Positions 14,478-20,983 of a DNA stretch of 22,521 nt are shown here, piece by piece. The stretch is from the NCBI GenBank assembly GCA_964416925.1, contig CAYQFQ010000012.1:1-22521 (forward strand). The letters are read 5' to 3'. The position numbers and the translations under genes were made by a program. Under the pieces are notes generated by a model. The model did not search any database, was not told where the DNA came from, and saw only the letters and a program-made list of their open reading frames with translations. Origin of the DNA: CAYQFQ01 sp964416925 (lineage in GTDB: Bacteria; Patescibacteriota; Minisyncoccia; Phycocordibacterales; GWA1-40-21). Within the stretch, counting starts at the first letter, position 1. Each line of letters begins with the position of its first letter.

Positions 14478-16184
14478 ATGTTCAGAAATTTGTTTAAAAA
14501 ACATGGTGAGGTGTCAGGATCGAGATTTAAGGACATTGATCCGGATGAAATTTTACTGGATTCAAAAAATCTTCCAAATTTTGATGTGTACCAATTTGAA
14601 GGTAGAATAGAAAAACCAATTAATATTAGAACTCTGATTTTCTTTGGAATTTTTTGTGTTGTTATTTTGACAGTATTTCTTTCAAGAAGTTTTTTCCTTC
14701 AGATTATGAAAGGTCAAGAATATTATGCTCGTAGTGAAAATAATAGATTAAAAGATACGACCGTCTTTACTCAGAGAGGAGTTATCACAGACAAAAACGG
14801 AGTTAAACTTGCTTGGAATGTTCCCAATGCTGAAATCCCAGAATATGCTTTAAGAAAATATATTGACCTCGATGGATTTTCTCATCTGTTAGGGTATTTG
14901 AAATACCCCTCAAAAGATAAGTACGGTTTTTATTACAATGAAGATTTTATCGGTAAGTCTGGTATAGAAAAAAATTATAACAGTGAACTTTCCGGGAAAA
15001 ATGGTCTTAGAATTGTTGAAATTGATGCTCGAGGTAAGGTTCAATCCGAAAGTGTTTTGCGTCCGCCCAAAGATGGAAAGGATGTTAGGTTGTCTATTGA
15101 TTCTGCGGTTCAAAATGAACTTTTTAAAGCAATCAAGGATGTATCTGATAGTGTTGGATTTGTTGGTGGTGCTGGTGTGATTATGGATGTAAAAACTGGA
15201 GAAGTTCTAGCGATTGCTAGCTATCCAGAATTTAACTCTCAAGTTCTAACTGACGGTGACGACTCATCAAAAATTTCAAGATATTTGAATGACAAAAGAA
15301 CACCATTTTTGAATAGGGCGACAGAAGGACTATATACACCTGGATCAACGGTGAAGCCATATATGTCAGTTGGTATTTTATCTGAAAAAATTATTGATCC
15401 AAATAAGTATATCTTTACGGAAGGTTTTATTTCTGTGCCAAATCCATATGATCCATCAAAACCTACCATTTTTAAGGACTGGAAGAATCATGGATATGTA
15501 GATATGAGAAAAGCGATCGCAATGTCTTCTGACGTATATTTTTATGTTACCGGAGGAGGATTTGGTGATCAAAAGGGAATCGGAATTGATTTGATAAATA
15601 AATACATGAACATGTTTGGTTTTGGCCAAAATATATCCTTAGAAGGTTTTTTTAGTGGCCCTTCCGGAGTTGTTCCAAATCAAAAATGGAAAGCAAACAA
15701 TTTTAATGGTGAATCTTGGATGGTGGGAAATACTTATCATACTTCAATTGGTCAATATGGATTTCAAGTCACGGCTATGCAATTAGTTCGTGCTGTTGCA
15801 TCTCTTGCAAATGGTGGAATTTTATTAGACCCTTCAATTGTCGCGCTTAAAGATGTGTCAGATGCCTCTGGAGTAGATTTACACCTAGACCAGCAAGATC
15901 TAAAGGTTGTGCGTGAAGGCATGAGAATGGCTGTAACAGAAGGAATGTCAGGAAGTGTTAACTTTCCAAATTTAAAGGTTGCTTTGAAGACGGGTACTGC
16001 AGAACTTGGTGCAAGCAAACAATATGTAAACTCATTGGTTACTGGATTTTTCCCATACGATGATCCAAAATATGCTTTTGCTGTGATAATGGAAAAGGGA
16101 AGAGTTGATAATACTTATGGAGCCACAGGGGTAATGAAAAATGTACTTGAATGGTTGCAAGTTTATGGAAGTGAATATCTTTAG
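14478..16184 (+). CDS. mrdA: Penicillin-binding protein 2 (elongasome transpeptidase)
   Basis: PBP2 cross-links peptidoglycan during cell elongation, working with MreBCD and RodA. Its 568 residues contain a cytoplasmic N-terminus, one membrane segment (about 52-73), a dimerisation/pedestal domain starting RGVITDKNGVKLAWN (100-114), and the transpeptidase domain with SxxK at PGSTVKPYM (Ser290, Lys293), the second motif SSD (350-352) followed by VYFY, and KTGT (504-507). All three active-site motifs are intact. The cytoplasmic tail of about 50 residues is longer than in E. coli PBP2. It starts 34 nt after mreD with no Shine-Dalgarno; a weak extended -10 (TGA-TAATAT, 14456-14464) may add a promoter. 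No rodA lies next to it in this window. Confidence 0.95.
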   Translation: MFRNLFKKHGEVSGSRFKDIDPDEILLDSKNLPNFDVYQFEGRIEKPINIRTLIFFGIFCVVILTVFLSRSFFLQIMKGQEYYARSENNRLKDTTVFTQRGVITDKNGVKLAWNVPNAEIPEYALRKYIDLDGFSHLLGYLKYPSKDKYGFYYNEDFIGKSGIEKNYNSELSGKNGLRIVEIDARGKVQSESVLRPPKDGKDVRLSIDSAVQNELFKAIKDVSDSVGFVGGAGVIMDVKTGEVLAIASYPEFNSQVLTDGDDSSKISRYLNDKRTPFLNRATEGLYTPGSTVKPYMSVGILSEKIIDPNKYIFTEGFISVPNPYDPSKPTIFKDWKNHGYVDMRKAIAMSSDVYFYVTGGGFGDQKGIGIDLINKYMNMFGFGQNISLEGFFSGPSGVVPNQKWKANNFNGESWMVGNTYHTSIGQYGFQVTAMQLVRAVASLANGGILLDPSIVALKDVSDASGVDLHLDQQDLKVVREGMRMAVTEGMSGSVNFPNLKVALKTGTAELGASKQYVNSLVTGFFPYDDPKYAFAVIMEKGRVDNTYGATGVMKNVLEWLQVYGSEYL

Positions 16185-16194
16185 TGAGAGCTAA

Positions 16195-16770
16195 TTAATT
16201 TATTGCAAGTTCTTGAACATTACCTGACATACCAGTAGCATCTCCTTCTATCTTTGATACATCACCATATATGTTTGATACGTCACCTGAGATATTTGTG
16301 GACATTCCTGAGATATTACTGACATAACCACTCATATTTGTTACGTTGCCTCGGATGTTACTGACATCTCCTTTAAGATCACTAACTTTTCCAATTATAT
16401 TTGATACATTTCCCTCAATGTTGCTAACATCCCCTCGGATATTTGTGACATCACCGGTAATGTTTGAAACCTCGCCAATGATTCCAGTAAAATCACCATG
16501 TATATCGGTAACATCACCTTTTATTTTTGTTACATCACTTTTGATGTGACTGACATCACCAAAAATATTTGATACATCACCTGAGATGCCATTTATTTCA
16601 CCCTGAATATTTGAAGCATCTCCTGAGATTCGATGAATACTCACATTCCCTTTAATCTTTGACACATCTCCCTTAAGGTTCTTGAAGTCGCCAACAATGT
16701 CTTTGTGAAGTCCGGTTACATTTTCAATGTTTTTCTGTAGTTCTTGTTTTTTGATTTCTCTTAGACTCAT
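16195..16770 (-). CDS. Heptapeptide-repeat protein (22 tandem G-D-V-S-N-I-x units)
   Basis: I know no function for this protein. Of 191 residues, 27-182 consist of 22 consecutive seven-residue repeats with consensus G-[DN]-V-[ST]-[NK]-I-x (for example GDVSNIR, GNVTNMS, GDVSKIE). The register slips once, by a 2-residue insertion at 41-49, and one repeat starts with Ser instead of Gly (78). The N-terminal 26 residues are charged and helical (MSLREIKKQELQKNIENV). There is no signal peptide or membrane segment, so it is probably cytoplasmic. Val and Ile sit at spacing 3 and 4, which fits either a coiled-coil heptad or a beta-solenoid rung; a Gly in every unit argues against a plain coiled coil. 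It runs opposite to its neighbours, ends 11 nt from the PBP2 stop and shares a 92-bp divergent promoter region with phosphoketolase. Confidence 0.85.
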   Translation of the reverse strand: MSLREIKKQELQKNIENVTGLHKDIVGDFKNLKGDVSKIKGNVSIHRISGDASNIQGEINGISGDVSNIFGDVSHIKSDVTKIKGDVTDIHGDFTGIIGEVSNITGDVTNIRGDVSNIEGNVSNIIGKVSDLKGDVSNIRGNVTNMSGYVSNISGMSTNISGDVSNIYGDVSKIEGDATGMSGNVQELAIN

Positions 16771-16778
16771 ATATTCAT

Positions 16779-16787
16779 ATTATATCA
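16779..16787 (-). promoter_or_regulatory. Extended -10 promoter of the heptapeptide-repeat gene
   Basis: On the minus strand TGA-TATAAT (16787 to 16779) lies 8 nt before the ATG at 16770, predicting a transcript that begins about 2 nt before the start codon. It is divergent from the matching element at 16847-16855. Confidence 0.65.
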
Positions 16788-16846
16788 AATTAATAATATT
16801 CAAGCATCATAGATGTGGATTATAAATAGCCCAATGAAAATATATT

Positions 16847-16855
16847 TGATATAAT
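16847..16855 (+). promoter_or_regulatory. Extended -10 promoter of phosphoketolase, leaderless
   Basis: TGA-TATAAT (16847-16855) lies 7 nt before the ATG at 16863, so the transcript should start at or within a base of the start codon. There is no -35 match at the usual distance, consistent with dependence on the extended -10. Confidence 0.65.
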
Positions 16856-16862
16856 TATACCC

Positions 16863-19202
16863 ATGAACAAAGAAATCGAAACACTCCAAAAGTATGTAAG
16901 GGCGGCGAACTATCTAACTGTCTCTCAGATATATTTACAGGATAATTTTCTTTTAGATAAAAAACTAACTTTTGAGGATATCAAGTCTAGGTTGCTAGGT
17001 CACTGGGGAACATGCCCTGGTATCAACTTTGTTTATGCTTGTTTAAACAATTTGATAATAAAGACAGGTGCAAATATGATGTTTATTCTTGGCCCTGGTC
17101 ACGGGTTTCCCGCACTTCAGGCAAATGTTTTTCTTGAGGGTACTTTAGGCAAATACTACAAAGAAGCAACTCAAGACAAAAGTGGAATCTCTTATATTTC
17201 TAAAAATTTTAGTTGGCCTTATGGTTTCCCAAGCCACTCAAGTCCAGCCACACCTGGGACAATTCTTGAAGGAGGAGAACTTGGTTATTCTTTATCCACT
17301 GCATACGGTGCAGTATTAGATAACCCAGATTTGATTGCCGCATGTCTTGTCGGAGATGGAGAGTTCGAAACAGCGACAATGGCTACATCTTGGCACTTAT
17401 CAAAATTTGTTGACCCAGCAAAAAATGGAGCAGTATTGCCTATATTACATTTAAATGGTTACAAAATTTCTGGTCCTACTGTTTTTGGACGAATGAAGAA
17501 TGCCGATTTAAAATCTCTATTTAAAGGATATGGTTATGAACCAATAATTGTAGAAGGTAAGAATGAAAAGGTGTATGAGAAGATGGTTGTTGCTTTAGAT
17601 GATGCGTATACTTCTATCCGAAAAATCCAAAGTGAAGCTAGAGCAAATCCAGATAGAAAATTGGAAGATTATTTAAGATTCCCAATGATTGTTTTGCGAA
17701 CTCCAAAAGGATGGACTGGTCCAAAATTATTGAAAGGAAAAAAGATAGAAGACAATTGTCTTTCTCATCAGGTTGTCGGTAAAGAAATGAAAACTGATAA
17801 AGAAGAATTGAAGATGCTTTTAAAGTGGCTTAAGTCATATAAATTTGATGAGTTGTTTAATGAGGAAACAAATTTTGTAAAAGATGTTTTAGACAATGTT
17901 CCATCTGAAGGTTTAAGAATGGGTGATAATCAGATTGCCTTTGGTATTAAAAAGGGTGATAAAAGTCGTGATCTTATTTTACCTAATATTACTGATTTTG
18001 AGACGAAGGTTGAAAAATCAGGAACAGTATCAGTCAGTGCGATGAAAAAGATTGGCGAATACTTTTCTGCTGTCACAAGACTGAATAAAGATAAAAGAAA
18101 TTTTAGATTATTTTCTCCAGATGAAACTTATTCAAATCGTCTTCAAGATATGTTTGTTGAGACAACAAGATCTTTTGTTGGGAAAATTGAAGACTGGGAT
18201 GACAACATATCGAGAGATGGTCGCGTTATAGAGATGCTTTCTGAGAATGCTTTACAGGGGTTAGCCCAAGGTTATGCTCTGACTGGGAGGTTTGGAGTGT
18301 TTGCATCTTATGAGGCATTTATAATGATTATAGCTAGTATGGTAGATCAGTACAGTAAATTTTTAAAGATTGCAAAGAAAACAGAATGGCGAGGGGATGT
18401 TCCTTCATTAAACTATATAGTTAGTTCTACTGGTTGGAGACAGGAACACAATGGCTTTTCTCATCAGAACCCAGGATTTATTGGAGATGTTCTTTTGAAA
18501 AAACATGATTTCATAAATGTATATTTTCCTGCAGATGCAAATGAGGCAATTTTAGTCGCGGAAAAATGCTTGTCTTCAAAAAATGAAATTAATGTTATCG
18601 TATCTGAAAAAACCATTGAACCAGCTTGGCTTTCAATAGATGAAGCTAAGAATGAACTTGAGCATGGAGCTTCAATTTGGAAATCTATTTCTGATGAAAA
18701 TCCTGATGTTGTTATTTGTGGATGTGGTCAGTATTTGGTAAAAGAAGCCATTGCATCAATTGAACTGATTCGACAGGAAGCACCAGAAGTAAAAATAAGA
18801 TTCGTGAATATATTAGAAATTTCTCCTAATACAATTAGTAGGAAAAACAAACTGACAGATGAGGAGTTCGCACAATACTTTACAAAAGATAAACCAGCTA
18901 TTTTTAACTTTCATGGATATCCAGAAACTCTTCAACAAATTTTATTCTTTTACCAAAACAGCACAGAAAGACTTTCTGTCCACGGTTACATGGAAAGTGG
19001 ATCAACAACAACACCCCTTGATTTGCATATAAGAAATAAGACAGATAGGTATAGCTTGCTTATAGAGGCCATCGAAAAGGTTGCCTTAAACGGAGTTGTT
19101 GATAAAGAAAAAGCAAGAAAGATAGTTGAAAAGTATAAACAGATAATAACAGATCACAAGGAATATATTATGAAAACTGGTAACGACCCAGAGGGTATAT
19201 AA
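16863..19202 (+). CDS. xfp: Phosphoketolase (xylulose-5-phosphate/fructose-6-phosphate)
   Basis: This thiamine-diphosphate enzyme cleaves xylulose 5-phosphate (and often fructose 6-phosphate) with phosphate to acetyl phosphate plus glyceraldehyde 3-phosphate or erythrose 4-phosphate. Its 779 residues are near full family length. Signature segments are LLGHWGTCPG (44-53, His47), GPGHGFPA (77-84, His80), SHSSPATPG (124-132, His125), GELGYSLSTAYGAVLDNP (138-155) and the diphosphate/magnesium motif VGDGEFETA (163-171), followed by LHLNGYKISGPT. The second half has the pyrimidine-binding part SENALQGLAQGYALTGR and WRQEHNGFSHQNPGF. No truncation is seen. It has a leaderless promoter, and ackA follows after 26 nt, giving a two-step route from pentose phosphate to acetate with ATP. 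Confidence 0.97.
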   Translation: MNKEIETLQKYVRAANYLTVSQIYLQDNFLLDKKLTFEDIKSRLLGHWGTCPGINFVYACLNNLIIKTGANMMFILGPGHGFPALQANVFLEGTLGKYYKEATQDKSGISYISKNFSWPYGFPSHSSPATPGTILEGGELGYSLSTAYGAVLDNPDLIAACLVGDGEFETATMATSWHLSKFVDPAKNGAVLPILHLNGYKISGPTVFGRMKNADLKSLFKGYGYEPIIVEGKNEKVYEKMVVALDDAYTSIRKIQSEARANPDRKLEDYLRFPMIVLRTPKGWTGPKLLKGKKIEDNCLSHQVVGKEMKTDKEELKMLLKWLKSYKFDELFNEETNFVKDVLDNVPSEGLRMGDNQIAFGIKKGDKSRDLILPNITDFETKVEKSGTVSVSAMKKIGEYFSAVTRLNKDKRNFRLFSPDETYSNRLQDMFVETTRSFVGKIEDWDDNISRDGRVIEMLSENALQGLAQGYALTGRFGVFASYEAFIMIIASMVDQYSKFLKIAKKTEWRGDVPSLNYIVSSTGWRQEHNGFSHQNPGFIGDVLLKKHDFINVYFPADANEAILVAEKCLSSKNEINVIVSEKTIEPAWLSIDEAKNELEHGASIWKSISDENPDVVICGCGQYLVKEAIASIELIRQEAPEVKIRFVNILEISPNTISRKNKLTDEEFAQYFTKDKPAIFNFHGYPETLQQILFFYQNSTERLSVHGYMESGSTTTPLDLHIRNKTDRYSLLIEAIEKVALNGVVDKEKARKIVEKYKQIITDHKEYIMKTGNDPEGI

Positions 19203-19228
19203 TTTTATTTAACGAACTATTTAACAGG

Positions 19229-20449
19229 ATGGATAAAAAATATTTGATTGTAAATAATGGTAGTGCGTCTGGAAAATATGCCATTTATAAAGAAGATGGA
19301 GAAAAGATTATTTCTGCTCATCTTGAAGTGGATGAAAAAGACTATGTGTGTACTTTTGAGACTCCAGATTCCTCAGAAATTGTTGAGGTGACGAAGAGTG
19401 ATTTTGAAAATGGTCTAAAATATGCACTGAATAATTTTATTTCTCGAGGAGCAATAAAGAATAAGGATGAGATTAGTGCGATAGCTGTTCGAGTTGTGGC
19501 TCCAGGTTTATTTTTCTTGCAAAATAAAATCATAGATAGTGTTTATGAAAAGAAAATGCTTGAGGCTAAAGAAAAAGCACCACTGCACATTTCATTGACT
19601 ATTCATGAGGTTGCTCATTTAAAAAAAGAGTTTAACAAAATTCCAATAGTTGGGATATCAGACAGTGCCTTTCATGAATCAATGTTAAAGAGTGTAGAGA
19701 GATATGCAATATCAAAAGAAATAACTGAGAAATATGAAGTTCAAAGATACGGATATCACGGCATTTCTGTGAAGTCCATATTATTTAGGTTGGCCGGAAT
19801 GCTTGGTCCATTACCTAGAAGAATAATTATCTGTCACTTGGGTGGAGGAGCAAGTGTTACTGCTATTAAAGACTGCAGAAGTTTTGAGACTTCTATGGGT
19901 TTTACACCCCTTGAAGGGGCTGTGATGGCAACCAGGGCAGGAGACATTGATCCAGGAGCGATATCATATCTCTCAGAAAAACTTGGTATCAGAGGGGAGA
20001 AACTGAGAAATTTTCTAAATTATGAATGCGGTTTACTTGGGGTTTCTGGCAAAAGTTCGAGCGTCAAAGATTTGTTTAAATTAGAATCTGAAGGCGACAA
20101 AGACGCAAAACTTGCTCTTGATATTTATGTCCATAGGATAAAAAAATATATCGGTGCGTATTATACTATTCTCGGCGGGGCCGATATGATTGTTTTTTCT
20201 GCTACGGTTGGTGAAAGATCTTATCAGATGAGAGCAAGAATATGCGAAGGCCTAGGCATCTTAGGTATTAATATTGATAAAGACAAAAACGAGAGGGTGG
20301 AAGGTAAAAATGCAGACATTTCAAATACAGGTTCCAAAGTCAAAATCATGGTAATAAAGACTGATGAGATGAGCCAGATGGCAAGAGATGTGGGTCCTGT
20401 TTTAACAGGTAAATCACAAGCTTTAGGTTGTGGAATTTTTTCTAAATGA
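19229..20449 (+). CDS. ackA: Acetate kinase, diverged
   Basis: Acetate kinase makes ATP and acetate from acetyl phosphate and ADP. The 406-residue length is normal, and the ASKHA fold motifs are visible: VNNGSASGKY (8-17), VRVV (87-90, Arg88), APLH (117-120), SDSAFHESM (144-152, Asp145), RYGYHG (173-178, His177), HLGGGAS (203-209), TSMGFTPLEGAVMATRAGDIDP (seen as TSMGFTPLEG, ATRAGDIDPG; Arg236) and the late ATVGERS (325-331, Glu329). The catalytic Arg, Asp, His and Glu are therefore kept, but neighbouring signatures differ from textbook AckA: VVHGG is VVAPG, PLHNP is PLHIS and SSDMRD is SSSVKD. It may prefer another short acyl phosphate, but xfp upstream makes acetyl phosphate the obvious substrate. 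It shares the xfp transcript. Confidence 0.93.
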   Translation: MDKKYLIVNNGSASGKYAIYKEDGEKIISAHLEVDEKDYVCTFETPDSSEIVEVTKSDFENGLKYALNNFISRGAIKNKDEISAIAVRVVAPGLFFLQNKIIDSVYEKKMLEAKEKAPLHISLTIHEVAHLKKEFNKIPIVGISDSAFHESMLKSVERYAISKEITEKYEVQRYGYHGISVKSILFRLAGMLGPLPRRIIICHLGGGASVTAIKDCRSFETSMGFTPLEGAVMATRAGDIDPGAISYLSEKLGIRGEKLRNFLNYECGLLGVSGKSSSVKDLFKLESEGDKDAKLALDIYVHRIKKYIGAYYTILGGADMIVFSATVGERSYQMRARICEGLGILGINIDKDKNERVEGKNADISNTGSKVKIMVIKTDEMSQMARDVGPVLTGKSQALGCGIFSK

Positions 20450-20474
20450 TTTAAAGATTCTTTTGCTTTTCCTT

Positions 20475-20580
20475 GTCATTCCCGAGAAAGCGGGAATTTA
20501 TCACCTCCGTCTTTGCGAGCGAAGCGAAGCAATCCAGTCCTTCTCCTTTTTTGTCATCCCAGACCTGATCTGGGATCCAG
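20475..20580. repeat. Cluster of three different interspersed palindromic repeats
   Basis: Three short palindromes of widespread bacterial types lie in tandem after ackA. The first is gtcattcccg-agaaag-cgggaat (20475-20497, 7-bp stem). The second is tttgcgagcgaagcgaagca followed by atccag (20512-20537). The third is gtcatcccaga-cctga-tctgggat followed by ccag (20553-20580, 8-bp stem). Their flanks share gtcat on the left, and the last two share atccag on the right. Nearly the same words recur in many Alphaproteobacteria and Rickettsiales as intergenic repeats (recalled, not searched). There is no coding signal from 20450 to 20729 apart from these and the tRNA-proximal structures. Confidence 0.7.
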
Positions 20581-20664
20581 GATTATATCAGAAACGTTAG
20601 GCTTCACTTTTTACTCATTTTTTGTTAGTATGTTTAAGTTCTTATAAAACAGAATATATTTCGG

Positions 20665-20720
20665 GGTAGTTGAAATGCTGTAGAGCATTTCAAAAGCGGT
20701 TGTTCCGCTGAGCTACTACG
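20665..20720. other. tRNA-like palindromic sequence upstream of tRNA-Asn
   Basis: A 9-bp hairpin (20671-20679 with 20684-20692, loop gtag) and a 5-bp hairpin (20695-20699 with 20705-20709) are enclosed by gtagt (20666-20670) and actac (20715-20719). Its right part, ccgctgagctact (20705-20717), is the exact reverse complement of agtagctcagcgg (20735-20747), the 5' end and D-arm of tRNA-Asn. It may be a decayed inverted tRNA copy, or a hairpin that competes with tRNA folding. Confidence 0.5.
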
Positions 20721-20729
20721 TTGACAGAT

Positions 20730-20801
20730 TCCGGAGTAGCTCAGCGGTAGAGCGGTCGCCTGTTAAGCGATTGGTCGTAGGTTCGATCCCTACCTCCGGA
20801 G
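20730..20801 (+). tRNA. tRNA-Asn (anticodon GUU)
   Basis: A complete 72-nt cloverleaf. The acceptor stem tccggag/ctccgga (20730-20736, 20794-20800) has 7 perfect pairs and discriminator G at 20801. The D stem is gctc/gagc with an AGCGGTA loop. The anticodon stem (20755-20759 with 20767-20771) encloses loop CTGTTAA with GTT at 20762-20764. The T stem gtagg/cctac encloses TTCGATC. The 3' CCA is not encoded. Its 3' end is reused as an attachment sequence (see 20787-20802 and 20968-20983). It reads asparagine codons AAC and AAU. Confidence 0.97.
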
Positions 20802-20802
20802 C
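20787..20802 (+). other. Attachment-type repeat, copy 1 (3' end of tRNA-Asn)
   Basis: tccctacctccggagc covers the T-stem 3' strand, the acceptor 3' strand and the discriminator of tRNA-Asn, and is repeated exactly in direct orientation at 20968-20983. Confidence 0.8.
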
Positions 20803-20814
20803 AGATAAAAGTTT

Positions 20815-20843
20815 AAGCGCCCCTAAAGGGCGCTTTTACTTTT
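20815..20843 (+). terminator. Terminator of tRNA-Asn
   Basis: aagcgccc (20815-20822) and gggcgctt (20828-20835) form an 8-bp stem with loop ctaaa, followed by TT and ACTTTT. It lies 13 nt after the tRNA and forms the core of the larger inverted duplication. Confidence 0.8.
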
Positions 20844-20967
20844 ACTGCTCCGGAGAGTAAAGCAATGATTTGCTTTACGTGTAGGGATCGAAAACCTTCT
20901 CCCATATTTTTGAAAAATTCTTATTGTGAAAAAAGGGGAAAGGTATACTGTTTCTGTAAGAAAAGAT

Positions 20968-20983
20968 TCCCTACCTCCGGAGC
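20968..20983 (+). other. Attachment-type repeat, copy 2, overlapping the recombinase stop
   Basis: An exact 16-bp copy of the tRNA-Asn 3' end (tccctacctccggagc). On the minus strand it encodes the last residues of the serine recombinase (LRR) and its TAG stop (20971-20973). It is the likely left junction of an integrated element. Confidence 0.8.

Larger units (their letters stand above)
20780..20892. repeat. Large inverted duplication of the tRNA-Asn 3' end around its terminator
   Basis: The left arm runs from the T-arm through the tRNA 3' end and downstream (20782-20822). The right arm is its reverse complement: gggcgctt (20828-20835), actttta (20838-20844), ctgctccggag (20845-20855) and, after an interruption, gtagggatcgaa (20881-20892). 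Only one bulged base (20805) and one TT/TT mismatch break the inner part. The interruption 20856-20880 is a 25-bp insert with its own perfect hairpin (gtaaagcaa, loop tgat, ttgctttac). Confidence 0.8.

Noticed and set aside
16195..16770. Regular 21-bp tandem repeats that could suggest a CRISPR array or minisatellite.
   Set aside because: The repeats are continuous, with no spacers, and vary mainly at third codon positions while keeping an open frame of seven-residue protein repeats, so this is a coding repeat.
20620..20648. Possible tRNA promoter (TTGTTA and TATAAA).
   Set aside because: The spacer is only 15 bp and both boxes are weak in a very AT-rich stretch, so it was not listed as a feature.
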